This document shows, piece after piece, positions 28,087-37,129 of a DNA stretch of 64,000 bases (positions within the stretch are counted from its first letter, which is position 1; each line of letters opens with the position of its first letter). The DNA is from an uncultured Bacteroidaceae bacterium (lineage in GTDB: Bacteria > Bacteroidota > Bacteroidia > Bacteroidales > Bacteroidaceae), in contig CAJOIE010000008.1 of the NCBI GenBank assembly GCA_905234605.1, forward strand, positions 19,220 to 83,219, written 5' to 3'. Under the pieces are notes generated by a model. It was not told the origin of the DNA. It ran no database searches and worked only from the letters and a program-made list of their open reading frames with translations. The position numbers and the translations under genes are program-made.

Positions 28087-28455
28087 ATGTATCCCCTGAC
28101 CATCATCCTCACCATCGCCGTCTGCGTGCTCTCGCTCGCCCCGATAGGCCGCGTGGAGATTGCCTCCGACGTGCCGTTTGCCGACAAGTGGACACACATG
28201 GTGATGTATGCCGCCCTCACGGCAGCTGTCTTCGCCGACACTTGGCGCGCCCGCCTGCCGCTAACACGCCTGCGCGCAGTGGCCTTGCTGCTGTGCCCCA
28301 TAGCCCTCGGAGCCCTCATGGAGGTGATGCAGGCCTATCTGACCACCTACCGCTCCGGCGAGTGGCTCGACCTCATGGCCGATGCCCTCGGAGCCGCCGT
28401 GGCATGGTGCACAGGCATCGCTGTCATGCGGCGTGCATGCCGCAGCACGCGCTGA
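28087..28455 (+). CDS. VanZ-like family small membrane protein
   Basis: The 122-residue protein has about four membrane helices. The family hallmark FADKWTHMVMYAALTAAVF lies in the second helix, and EVMQAYLTTYRSGEWLDLMADALGAAVAW matches the conserved E-x-x-Q and D-x-x-A-N/D-x-x-G pattern of VanZ-like proteins. Function is unknown outside the namesake teicoplanin resistance. The ATG at 28087 (MYPLTIILTIAVC) starts directly with the first helix; an ATG at 28047 would add 13 polar residues. Repeat cluster C begins 13 nt after the stop. Confidence 0.8.
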   Translation: MYPLTIILTIAVCVLSLAPIGRVEIASDVPFADKWTHMVMYAALTAAVFADTWRARLPLTRLRAVALLLCPIALGALMEVMQAYLTTYRSGEWLDLMADALGAAVAWCTGIAVMRRACRSTR

Positions 28456-28467
28456 CAGCTGCCGAAG

Positions 28468-28551
28468 CACCCTGCACCCTCTCTGCCCGCCACCCTGCAC
28501 CGTGCACGCCACCACCCTGCACACTCATCCACATCACCCTGCACCCTCTCC
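28468..28551 (+). repeat. CCCTGCAC repeat cluster C
   Basis: Four copies of CACCCTGCACC-type units (28468-28482, 28490-28506, 28512-28523, 28535-28551) fill most of the 115-nt spacer between the VanZ-like and dGTPase genes, reading in the direction of transcription. Confidence 0.85.
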
Positions 28552-28570
28552 GCCAACCACCTCCCACCAC

Positions 28571-29956
28571 ATGAACTGGAACCAGCTACTCAGCAGCAAA
28601 CGCTTTGGGCACGACGGCAACGGTGAGCGCCGCGACGAGCGCTCGGAGTTCCAGCGCGACTACGACCGCCTTATCTTCTCCGCCCCCTTCCGCCGCCTGC
28701 AGAACAAGACACAGGTGTTCCCTCTTCCGGGCAGCATCTTCGTGCACAACAGGCTGACACACAGCCTCGAGGTGTCGAGCGTGGGGCGCTCCTTAGGCCA
28801 CGACTGCTCGCGCATGCTCCTCGAGCGGCACCCTGAGCTGGCACGGGTGACACACGTTGACCAACTGGCCAACATCGTCAGCGCAGCCTGTCTGGCCCAC
28901 GACCTGGGCAACCCTCCCTTCGGCCACTCGGGCGAGCGCGCCATAGCCACCTACTTCAGCGAGGGAGCCGGCCGCTACCTGCGAACCTACGAGGATGCCG
29001 ACAGCGGCGAGCGTCTCACACCACAGCAGTGGTGCGACCTGACACACTTCGAGGGCAACGCCAACACGCTGCGGCTGCTGACGCACCACTTCGCAGGCCG
29101 ACGCCGCGGGGGCTTCGGCATGACCTACAGCACCCTGGCAAGCATAGTGAAATATCCCTACTCCAGCGACCTTGCCGGCGAGCACCTCAAGTTCGGTTTC
29201 TTCTGCTCCGAGCGCGACACCTTCTGCCAGATTGCCGCCGAGCTGGGCATACACCAACTGCCGGCCGACAACAGCCAGCTGCACACAGCAGGCCCTGCCC
29301 CGCTGCGCTACGCCCGCTTCCCGCTGGTCTACCTGGTGGAGGCTGCCGACGACATCTGCTACGAGATTATGGACATCGAGGATGCACACAAGCTGCGCAT
29401 ACTCTCCTCGGCCGACACCGTCGACCTGCTCATGGCCTACCTGCCCGCGGCCAAGCGCGACGCGCTGCACCGCTCCTTCACACAGGCCGACGTGCAGGAT
29501 GCCGGCGAGCAGGTGGCACAGCTGCGCTCCGAAGTCATCAACATGCTTGAGGCTCAGTGTGCACAGGCTTTCATCGACGGCGAGGCCGACATCCTGGCGG
29601 GACGCTACGAGGGCACGCTGATCGGGCACATCGACCCCGTGGCACAGGCGGCATACCAGGAGTGCGAGCGTGTGAGCCACAGCCACATCTACCACTCAAA
29701 GGACGTGGTGGACATTGAACTGGCAGGCTTCCGCGTCATCACCTTCCTGACCGACATCATGGTGGAAGCTGCACTGCATCCCGCACGGGCTTACTCACAG
29801 CTGCTGCTCAACCGCGTGTCGCCACAGTATGCCACGCGCGCACCACACCTCTACGACCGCCTCATGGCCGTGCTCGACTATATCTCGGGCATGACCGACG
29901 TCTACGCCCTCGACCTCTACCGCAAGCTCAACGGCATGGCACTGCCGGTGATCTGA
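28571..29956 (+). CDS. dgt: Deoxyguanosinetriphosphate triphosphohydrolase-like protein
   Basis: The 461-residue HD-superfamily enzyme hydrolyses dGTP to deoxyguanosine and triphosphate. The N-terminus SEFQRDYDRLIFSAPFRRLQ, HNRLTHSLEVSSVGRSLG and the HD motif ACLAHDLGNPPFGHSGERAI are diagnostic; a later YLVEAADDICYEIMDIED supplies another metal ligand. The ATG at 28571 fits the family start (MNWNQLLSSKRFG). No promoter is seen between it and the repeat cluster, so read-through from the VanZ-like gene is likely. Confidence 0.92.
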   Translation: MNWNQLLSSKRFGHDGNGERRDERSEFQRDYDRLIFSAPFRRLQNKTQVFPLPGSIFVHNRLTHSLEVSSVGRSLGHDCSRMLLERHPELARVTHVDQLANIVSAACLAHDLGNPPFGHSGERAIATYFSEGAGRYLRTYEDADSGERLTPQQWCDLTHFEGNANTLRLLTHHFAGRRRGGFGMTYSTLASIVKYPYSSDLAGEHLKFGFFCSERDTFCQIAAELGIHQLPADNSQLHTAGPAPLRYARFPLVYLVEAADDICYEIMDIEDAHKLRILSSADTVDLLMAYLPAAKRDALHRSFTQADVQDAGEQVAQLRSEVINMLEAQCAQAFIDGEADILAGRYEGTLIGHIDPVAQAAYQECERVSHSHIYHSKDVVDIELAGFRVITFLTDIMVEAALHPARAYSQLLLNRVSPQYATRAPHLYDRLMAVLDYISGMTDVYALDLYRKLNGMALPVI

Positions 29957-29987
29957 CACCACCCCTCGCCGGCAAGCCACTCCCTGC

Positions 29988-31502
29988 TCACTGATAGCTG
30001 GCCACGGCGGCATCGGTGTGCAGCACCGTGTGCGTCAGCTCGTGGGGCGGCAAAGATATGGCCGTGCGGGTGAACTCGGGCACATTGTAGCTCTTGAGCA
30101 GCACGACATCGTGCTCGGGGTCCTGCTGCGGCATGATGAAAGCCTTGGAGGCCACCCCGTCCGCTCCGACATGCGCCAGGGCGAGGCGTGAGAAGGTGCC
30201 GTCGGTGCGCCGCGTGGCAAACACCACCCAGCGGCTGTTGGCCGACCATGCATGATAGCTGTCGGCCTCGTCGCTGTTGGCAGCAGCGAGGGGGCGGCTG
30301 GCATCGGCGGCGGCACCTACCTCCTTGATGTACAGGTCGGCCGTGGCGTGCCAGATGTGGAACTGTCCGTAGCGCCCCATCGTGAAGAGCAGGAAGCGAC
30401 CGTCGGGGCTCAGACGCGGCACGCTGGCACTCATGCCCATTGCCGAGGCTGCCACCTCGAGACGCGGCGTGCCGAAGGTGCGCGTCTGCGGCTCGAAGGG
30501 CATGGAGTAGATGTCGTAGAGCAGGCTGTCGTAGCTTTCCATCAGGCGGCTCACGCTGTAGCCGCCGGGCATGGCGGGCATGGCGGCCGAGCAGTAGTAG
30601 AGACGCGTGCCCGAGGCATCCCACGCGGGGAAAGTCTCCAAGGAGTCGGGCGTGCGTAGGATGTGGCTCACGGCATTACCTTCTGCATCATAGAGCAGAA
30701 GGTCGGACGCCTCGTCGAGCACCTCAATCTTCTCACGGTGCATCATGTGGAACGCCTGCCCCGTCCGGTTGGTGGAGAAGGCCACAAGGGGCAGCTCCGG
30801 ATGCCACGAGGGGTAGACGCCTGCACCGAGGATGCTGTCGTGGCGGATGGCTATCTTGCGTGCATGGCCGTGCTCCACGACGACGGTGCCGCCGTGCTGT
30901 GCACGCACATGGAAGAGGAAGCGGTCGGTGCCATAGGCCTGGAAGCTGTGGCAGTTGACGCAATGGTTGTCGGCGTCGGAGTAGGTGCGGTTGTTCTCGT
31001 AGACGGGCGTCTCGCGGAATGTGGTGAGGTCGCGCTGGTAGATGCCCACCTGCCGGTAGAGCTCATAGCCTGGCTCTATGAGGCGGTATGTCACGAAGGA
31101 GTCGACCGGCTCCGTGGCAATGGTCATGGACGTAGGCCGGTAGTGCACCCATCCGCTACGGCGGCGGGCATAGATGTCCATCTGCAGGGTCTCGCCGGCA
31201 TGGTCGCGGAGCAAGGCTCGCCATGCCGCCGTGTCGAAGCGCACCTTGGCGTCGTCGCCTCCGCTGGCAGTGAGCTCGCCAAGGCGCACCACCACCTCCT
31301 GCACGGCCACAGTGTCGGTGAGCATGAAGTTGAGAGGCGCAATGTTGGGCGGGATGGTGATGCCGTGGTAGTCGGGATAGACAGGTGCCTCTGAGTCCAC
31401 CTCGGTGCAACTCGCCGGCACGCGGTATGCCTTATTGCGGCACGACGATGGCAGGAGGAGCCCAAGCGCCATGGCAAGGATTATGCAGCAAGAGTGTTTC
31501 AT
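29988..31502 (-). CDS. TolB-like beta-propeller lipoprotein with a CxxCH motif
   Basis: The 504-residue protein has a lipoprotein signal peptide (MKHSCCIILAMALGLLLPSS, then Cys21). Residues 230-490 contain WD40-like/PD40 blades (YPSWHPELPLVAFSTNRTG; FPAWDASGTRLYYCS; VPRLSPDGRFLLFT; YHAWSANSRWVVFATRR). A single CVNCH at 181-185 is a classic haem-c attachment motif. The family occurs in Bacteroidetes as TolB-like translocation proteins. The role is unknown; substrate sensing or electron transfer in the periplasm are possibilities. It starts 4 nt after the DUF6057 gene. Confidence 0.75.
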   Translation of the reverse strand: MKHSCCIILAMALGLLLPSSCRNKAYRVPASCTEVDSEAPVYPDYHGITIPPNIAPLNFMLTDTVAVQEVVVRLGELTASGGDDAKVRFDTAAWRALLRDHAGETLQMDIYARRRSGWVHYRPTSMTIATEPVDSFVTYRLIEPGYELYRQVGIYQRDLTTFRETPVYENNRTYSDADNHCVNCHSFQAYGTDRFLFHVRAQHGGTVVVEHGHARKIAIRHDSILGAGVYPSWHPELPLVAFSTNRTGQAFHMMHREKIEVLDEASDLLLYDAEGNAVSHILRTPDSLETFPAWDASGTRLYYCSAAMPAMPGGYSVSRLMESYDSLLYDIYSMPFEPQTRTFGTPRLEVAASAMGMSASVPRLSPDGRFLLFTMGRYGQFHIWHATADLYIKEVGAAADASRPLAAANSDEADSYHAWSANSRWVVFATRRTDGTFSRLALAHVGADGVASKAFIMPQQDPEHDVVLLKSYNVPEFTRTAISLPPHELTHTVLHTDAAVASYQ

Positions 31503-31506
31503 AGCA

Positions 31507-33153
31507 TCAGTTGACACCCGCCGAGACCGAGGCATCGGTGTCGCCGGACGTGCGCCGGCGTGTGGCCTTGAGGTTGCCGAAGAAGTAGTAGTAAGGATAA
31601 TAGCCTGCATTGCTCGTGAAGAGCTCACGGGCGTGGCCGGCACGGTCGCTCATGTAGGGTGCCACGGCACGCAGCCACTGCCGGTAGGTCTGGACGTGCA
31701 TGCCCACCGATGGGAATGCCTGCACCACGGCGGGCTGCTTCAGGCTCTGCGTGGCCAGCCCCTGGGCTATGGTCAGCGGGGGTGTGGTGCCTGCAAGCGG
31801 TTGGCAGCGGGCGAGGAAGTCGGGCATGCGCTTCGAATAGAGGTTGGCCATCAGGCTCAGCTCCAGTGCCTCGCGGCTGCGGGCAGCAGTGAGCGTGGCC
31901 GTGTAGCCGAGGAACACGGGCTCCTCATAGCTGCTCTCGAAGCTGTCAGCCACAGGCTCCGTGAGCCTCAGCCGTGCGAACTCGGGGTCGGCGGCCACGA
32001 GGTCGGCACGGCCCACCATGGGACGGTAGCGGCGCGTGAAGCTGTCCTCAAAGGGATGGCGCGATATGACGGTGAGATACTTGTCGGCCAGGTGCCACTC
32101 GCCACGCAGCAGGGCGGTGCGTGCCAGCATCTTGAGTGCATGAAGCGACGGGCCGTCCATCGTGAGCTCCTCCATGGCCACGCGTGTTGCCGGAAGGAAG
32201 AGTCCGGCGTGGTAGTCGGCATCCATCTCGTAGAGCTTCGACCCCGTGTCGCCCTCGCCTGAACGGTTGCGCACCAAGAGGCTGTCGAAGTCTAAGCGTA
32301 TGTCGAAGAGGGCATCGGTCAGGTGGCCTGTGTGGCGCAGGGCTATGGCGTAGTAAGCTGCCAAGGGTCGATAGCTCAGGGTGGCATTGGCGCGTGCCGT
32401 GCGTGCCATGCCATCGTAGTCGGCCTGCATGAGCTGGCACTGCATGGTGGCAAGTGGACGCAGGTAGGGGTACCGGTTGTAGGTCACGAGACCGGCGGCC
32501 ACGGCTCCTGTAGCCACAATGAGCACCGTGCACAGCTGCGGCGCAATGGCCCTTGCCCGACACCATATATTATTAGTGGCTGCTGCCTTGCCCTTCGCTC
32601 CCGCCGCCAAGGAGTGCACAGCCTGCCGCCGTGGCTCCATGCGGCATGCCGCCTTGCGCCTGCTGCTGCGGAAGGACCATATCACACAGGCGTCGACAGC
32701 TGCCACGAGGGTTGCCAGGAGCAGCACGCCGAGCGGCCGCCCGGGCTCTGCATAGAAGTAGAGATGCAGCCCCATGAGCGACACCCACAGCATCCATGCG
32801 GCAGCCACGAGCCAGGCCGCGGCATGCCACCGCGGGCGCAGCCGCAGGCAGTAGGCCGTGAGCTCGGAGCACAGTGTGAGCAGCATGGCCACGGCAGCCC
32901 CTCCGAGGAGCGGCCAGCGGAAGAGGGTGAGCATGGCGCGCCCTGCAATCCACACTATGCCGAAGGGTTGCTGCCACAGGAAGTGCATCAGTGTGGTGTC
33001 GACTGCAAAGTAAGAGTGCTCGCGTGCCACCCGCCACACATCGCCCATCCACCACGATGCCCACAGCCACACTATGGCTGCGCATGCAAGCAGCACCGCC
33101 CGCTGCATGGAGCGGGCGGCACCCGAGCTTGAGGATGTGCTGTGGCTACTCAT
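31507..33153 (-). CDS. DUF6057-like membrane protein with TPR-like C-terminus
   Basis: The 548-residue protein has about six membrane helices in the first 220 residues (LLACAAIVWLWASWWMGDVW; LGVLLLATLVAAVDACVIW; TVLIVATGAVAAGLV), then a periplasmic helical-repeat region (ATLSYRPLAAYYAIALRHTG; HALKMLARTALLRGEWHLAD). This fits the Bacteroidetes DUF6057 family. Function is unknown. It is followed after 4 nt by the CxxCH lipoprotein gene, which suggests a joint envelope role. The ATG at 33153 is used; a GTG lies one codon upstream. Confidence 0.7.
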   Translation of the reverse strand: MSSHSTSSSSGAARSMQRAVLLACAAIVWLWASWWMGDVWRVAREHSYFAVDTTLMHFLWQQPFGIVWIAGRAMLTLFRWPLLGGAAVAMLLTLCSELTAYCLRLRPRWHAAAWLVAAAWMLWVSLMGLHLYFYAEPGRPLGVLLLATLVAAVDACVIWSFRSSRRKAACRMEPRRQAVHSLAAGAKGKAAATNNIWCRARAIAPQLCTVLIVATGAVAAGLVTYNRYPYLRPLATMQCQLMQADYDGMARTARANATLSYRPLAAYYAIALRHTGHLTDALFDIRLDFDSLLVRNRSGEGDTGSKLYEMDADYHAGLFLPATRVAMEELTMDGPSLHALKMLARTALLRGEWHLADKYLTVISRHPFEDSFTRRYRPMVGRADLVAADPEFARLRLTEPVADSFESSYEEPVFLGYTATLTAARSREALELSLMANLYSKRMPDFLARCQPLAGTTPPLTIAQGLATQSLKQPAVVQAFPSVGMHVQTYRQWLRAVAPYMSDRAGHARELFTSNAGYYPYYYFFGNLKATRRRTSGDTDASVSAGVN

Positions 33154-33201
33154 CACGGTGTGTGCAGAAAGTGATTGCCGTGCCGATGCCGCCGGCAGTG
33201 G

Positions 33202-36200
33202 TCACCTCACGACATACTTGTGGCCGCGACTGATGTAAATGCCACGGTGCACGGGCTGGGTGATGCGGCGGCCGCTGATGTCGAAGACAGGTGCCATGGC
33301 GGCAGTGCCTACGCCGTCGGCACTGATGGCGCGCACAGCCGTGGCACGCTCAACAGGCAGCGTGAACGGCGTGGCCGTCTCGGCAAGGCTGTAGGACGTG
33401 CCGTCGGCACTGATGACATTGATGCTGCTCTGTGCCTGATAGGAGCCTGCCTCCACGCTGACACCGGTCTTGGCGATGTTCACCTTGCCCTGCACGGCCA
33501 CCGGCTGGCCTGGCTGCAGGCTGGAGACGGCAAAGAGCTTGATGGCGCCCGAGGCTTCGTCGTAGTCGGCGCTCTGAAGGCTCTCGATGTCGGCGTCGGT
33601 CACTGCAAATGGCAGCGTGAGCAGCTGGTAGCCTGTGCCTGCCTTGGTGAAGCTGAGAGCCTGTGCTGTCACACTGGCTGGCAGGTACCACGGCAGGTCG
33701 CCGTTGATGTTGATGGCTTGTGCGCCGCCTTCCATATCCACGAAGTTGGGCGTAGAGAGCACTTCCTCGGGCACACCGTTGCGGTTGTTGGCAGCTGCCA
33801 CGGCCACGGTGTTGTCCGTCATATAGGCATCGAGGTTGGTGGTGGCGTTGAAGTACCAGTCGGAGGTGTCGTCGGGTGTGCCGAAATAGACGTTGGCACT
33901 GTAGATGCGCGATGTGCTGGCGTTATAGTATGGGCATGGCACATCGTTCATGTTGACCTGCGCGGCCACGCATGTGTAGGCTGTTGGGCCGAGCGTGCGG
34001 AGGTTGGCCGGCAGGGTGGCCTTATTGGCGTTGGTGGCCCAGATGAGGTTGCCTTTGAGGTCGTAGAACTTGTGGCCTATGTAGCCCGAGCCGTGGAAGG
34101 TTATGGTTGAGCCCGAGATGGTGAAGTAGTCCTTGGTGGCATCGTTGGTGGTGCGTCCGTCGTAGGCCTCGAAGTCGCCCACGTCGCCTGCCGTGCCCAC
34201 GGAGTAGCCTGTGCTGTTGTTGCAGTTGACCTTGTAGCCGTTGGCTGCCGGCACTCCCTCGAAGAGCGGGTTGGGGGTAGCCTTCTTGCGCTCTATGCGG
34301 TCGTCGATGAACATGATGTTGCCCAGCTTGCGCGGGTATCGCTGCATGGCGCGCTTGGCAGCGGTGATGCTGGTGGCCGACGTGGTGACGAGGTAGTTGC
34401 TGTAGTCGCTGACATGGTAGCGCTGCACTGGCACGAACATGCCGTATGCCTCGAAGAACTCGGACAGGTCGGCCTGTGCCACGTCGCAGATGGTGCGTGC
34501 CAGGCGCAGGTAGTCGTTGAGGCCGTTGGTCTCGTAGGCACCTGTCTGGCGGTTGCCGTCGGCATCGGTGTATGTGGCCGAGGCGTTCCATGTGCCCTTG
34601 TTGATGGGTGTCTTGCGCATGGCACGGAAGAGCTTGGGGAAGAACTCGTCGTCGTGGTGCTGCACATGGAAGTAGAGGTATAGCTGGAAGAACATGCGTG
34701 TGGTGATCCAGATGTCGCGCTCGTTCCATGTCTTGCCCAGTGCGAGCTGTGCGAAGTTGTCGGCGATGGATGAGCCTCGGGTGGTGGATATGCCCTGCTC
34801 AAACAAGTTGATGTTGGACCATGTGTTGTTGGAGCTTTCCGTGGTGCCCACCACGTTGATGGTGGCCTGGTGGTTGTGTCCCATCTCGTGCGACGGCCCC
34901 CAGATGGCTCCTCCCTCGTTGCCGTTGCCCTGGTGGGTCATTTTGTCGTAGCTCATGATGGTGGGCAGTGTGGTCTCGTTGTAGTAGGTGCCGTAGGTGG
35001 TGGCGAACATGTACTGGTAGTTGATTGAGAAGCAGTTCCAGATGTTGCGGAAGCGTCCTTCGAACTCTTCCAGCCCCATGAAGCTCTCCTCGTAGGCGGG
35101 TATGTTGTTCCAGATGCGCATGAGCCCCTCCATCTCCGTGGGCTCTGTCTGCTTGACGATGTCGGCGTTCATGGCGAAGACGAGCCGGTCGGTCTTGAGG
35201 TTGAGCGTGGGCGACTCGTTGAGCAGTTGCTGTCGCAGCAGTGCCCAGTCGGCGTTGGTCATGCCTCGTGTGGCATCCCAGTATCCGTTGAGCGCGCCTC
35301 CCTCGATGTGTATCCTGATGTCGGGATAGCTGGCCAGCAGCGACTTGATGTCGTTTATCTCGTAGAAGATGTAGAGCATCTCCTGCTGTGCCGGCATGTA
35401 CACGTTGAGTCCCTGGCGGAGGTTGGTGGTTATGCCTGTGCGATGGTCGCCGGGCACTCCCTCTGTGGTCACAGCCTCGAGCTGTAGGGTGGAGCCTGCG
35501 CGCGGTGCGTCCTCGACGTAGACGTATATCACGTCGCCTGGGTTGGCCACGATGCCTGTCGGCCCTGAGAGCTTGCCGAAGGCGTTGCTCATGTAGGTGG
35601 CGTCTGAGGCTGCCATCTTCTGGTGGTTGCTGTATGACCTGTAGGGTGCTACGCGGAAGAAGTGTTCATATTCTGCGGTGTAGCCTGTCGAGGTGTCGGT
35701 GTATGTCTTCCAGGTGTTGTTCTTCACTTTGAGCACGAGCTCCTTCATGGTGTCGTTGAGTGCGGCATAGTCGTCGTTGGCGGCGAGCTCGTCGGTCGTG
35801 AGGGCCTGTATCTCGGGCCGGAGGGTGTCGCACAGTGGTGTGGCGAAGAGTGCGTTGAGGTGTTGCTGGTATGCATCGCGGTTGTTGACGATGTCCTGGT
35901 AGACGGCATACTCGGCGCGGGCCTCGGCTATCTGTTCATCGGTGATGTGGGCTTTCTGTATGGCCCAGGTGCTGGCGTCGGCACTGATTGTCCAGCGCAC
36001 CACGTTGTAGCTCTGCGACGACGCGGTGTGGAGGCCGTACTGGTCGTTGGCTCCGTTGGCGATGGTCCAGATGTAGTCCCAGTCGGAAGTCTTGAGCACG
36101 GGGTATAGTGCGGCGGGCGTGGCAGCGGTGACGTAGATTGCTGATGTTGAGCCCTGGGGCTGTATGTACTGCTCGGTGACGACGTTCTGGATGTAGTAGC

Positions 36201-36867
36201 CGTTGCCTGTGGGAGCTTTGGTGAGACGCCAGTACTGGCGGAAGTTGGTGTCGTCGGCGGCTTCGGTCTTCACTTGCCCGCCGGCCTCGGTGGCCACTCT
36301 GTCGTAGAGCTTGCTGACGAGGCGGTAGTAGCCGCCGTCGGTGATGGTGCCCACGTAGCCCTTGGCTGCCGTGAGGTGTTCGCGCACGATGTCGATGTCG
36401 TAGTCGGAGGCTGGCGTGATGGTCCAGTCGCTGCCCTGGTCGCCGGCGTAGCTCCATGAGTAGAGTGCGGTGCCGTTGTTGCCGAGGTTGAGGCATGTCT
36501 GCCCGCTGAAGTCGGAGGCAGTGGAGATGTTGTAGAAACCTGAGGCGTTGGTGCTTTCCTGGATGTAGAAGAACGATGCCGTGGCTGCCGTCGTGGTGTA
36601 GGCTGACTGCAGGTACTGGCCGGTGTCGGCGTTGCGGAGGGTGTAGGTGCGTCCGGAGTTGCTGACGTACCACACCTGGCGGAAGGCCTGCTCGGCGTCG
36701 GTGAGGCTTGTGGCTCCTGCCACGGAGCTGCCTGTTGCCGTGAGGTATGCCGCGGTGTTGCGGCGGTTGCTTATGCGCACGAAACCTGTTGGGATGTCGG
36801 CAGCCACGGTGGCGGTGGAGATGAGCATTGCTACCGCTGTGGCGAGCATGGAGTAGAATTTTTTCAT
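33202..36867 (-). CDS. Secreted M60-family (enhancin-like) metallopeptidase
   Basis: The 1221-residue secreted protein has a signal peptide (FYSMLATAVAMLISTATVAA). Residues about 25-320 hold two lectin-like repeats of the YLTATGSSVAGATS and YIQNVVTEQYIQPQG kind. The zinc site is HEMGH at 660-664 in IWGPSHEMGHNHQ with the distal Glu677 in TTESSNNTWSN, the M60 pattern HExxH-x(n)-E-x-x-N-N. M60 enzymes cleave O-glycoproteins such as mucin. The C-terminus (VFDISGRRITQPVHRGIYIS) resembles a T9SS sorting tail. The gene has its own promoter and a leader of about 100 nt. Confidence 0.85.
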   Translation of the reverse strand: MKKFYSMLATAVAMLISTATVAADIPTGFVRISNRRNTAAYLTATGSSVAGATSLTDAEQAFRQVWYVSNSGRTYTLRNADTGQYLQSAYTTTAATASFFYIQESTNASGFYNISTASDFSGQTCLNLGNNGTALYSWSYAGDQGSDWTITPASDYDIDIVREHLTAAKGYVGTITDGGYYRLVSKLYDRVATEAGGQVKTEAADDTNFRQYWRLTKAPTGNGYYIQNVVTEQYIQPQGSTSAIYVTAATPAALYPVLKTSDWDYIWTIANGANDQYGLHTASSQSYNVVRWTISADASTWAIQKAHITDEQIAEARAEYAVYQDIVNNRDAYQQHLNALFATPLCDTLRPEIQALTTDELAANDDYAALNDTMKELVLKVKNNTWKTYTDTSTGYTAEYEHFFRVAPYRSYSNHQKMAASDATYMSNAFGKLSGPTGIVANPGDVIYVYVEDAPRAGSTLQLEAVTTEGVPGDHRTGITTNLRQGLNVYMPAQQEMLYIFYEINDIKSLLASYPDIRIHIEGGALNGYWDATRGMTNADWALLRQQLLNESPTLNLKTDRLVFAMNADIVKQTEPTEMEGLMRIWNNIPAYEESFMGLEEFEGRFRNIWNCFSINYQYMFATTYGTYYNETTLPTIMSYDKMTHQGNGNEGGAIWGPSHEMGHNHQATINVVGTTESSNNTWSNINLFEQGISTTRGSSIADNFAQLALGKTWNERDIWITTRMFFQLYLYFHVQHHDDEFFPKLFRAMRKTPINKGTWNASATYTDADGNRQTGAYETNGLNDYLRLARTICDVAQADLSEFFEAYGMFVPVQRYHVSDYSNYLVTTSATSITAAKRAMQRYPRKLGNIMFIDDRIERKKATPNPLFEGVPAANGYKVNCNNSTGYSVGTAGDVGDFEAYDGRTTNDATKDYFTISGSTITFHGSGYIGHKFYDLKGNLIWATNANKATLPANLRTLGPTAYTCVAAQVNMNDVPCPYYNASTSRIYSANVYFGTPDDTSDWYFNATTNLDAYMTDNTVAVAAANNRNGVPEEVLSTPNFVDMEGGAQAININGDLPWYLPASVTAQALSFTKAGTGYQLLTLPFAVTDADIESLQSADYDEASGAIKLFAVSSLQPGQPVAVQGKVNIAKTGVSVEAGSYQAQSSINVISADGTSYSLAETATPFTLPVERATAVRAISADGVGTAAMAPVFDISGRRITQPVHRGIYISRGHKYVVR

Positions 36868-36974
36868 AGCTATGGTGGGTTGTGGTTGGGCTTGCTGTGG
36901 TGCGCCGTCGGTGGCGCATCGGGGCGGCTGTGCACTTGCTGCCCGGCGCGCGGGCACTATGCACGTTGTGTTGG

Positions 36975-37005
36975 CAAAAATAGGGCTATTCGGCTGTTTG
37001 CCAAA
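36975..37005 (-). promoter_or_regulatory. Promoter of the M60 metallopeptidase gene
   Basis: The minus strand has TTTG (37002-37005), a 19-nt spacer and TATTTTTG (36975-36982), a consensus match. Transcription would begin about 100 nt before the ATG. Confidence 0.8.
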
Positions 37006-37040
37006 GAAGATGTCATAAAAATGGGTGCTGAGGGCCGCTG

Positions 37041-37125
37041 CTGCACCCTGCATGGTGGTGCGGCATGAGGGTGCAGGGTGTGTGGCATGAGGGTGCAGGG
37101 TGTGTGGCAATGCCCCTGCAGGGTG
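37041..37125 (-). repeat. GTGCAGGG repeat cluster D, including a 22-bp tandem pair
   Basis: A 22-bp unit beginning GGCATGAGGGTGCAGGG is tandemly duplicated exactly at 37062-37083 and 37084-37105. A degenerate third copy follows, and CTGCACCCTGCA lies at 37041-37052. The minus-strand transcript reads CCCTGCACCC. The cluster starts about 5 nt after the stop of the M20 gene and ends before the M60 promoter. Confidence 0.85.
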
Positions 37126-37129
37126 TTTG

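Noticed and set aside
29957..29987. Terminator between the converging dGTPase and CxxCH lipoprotein genes
   Set aside because: Only a short GCCGGC palindrome is present; no stem long enough to support a call.
37041..37125. Possible CRISPR array
   Set aside because: The 22-bp units abut without spacers and no cas genes are near; it belongs to the GTGCAGGG repeat family.
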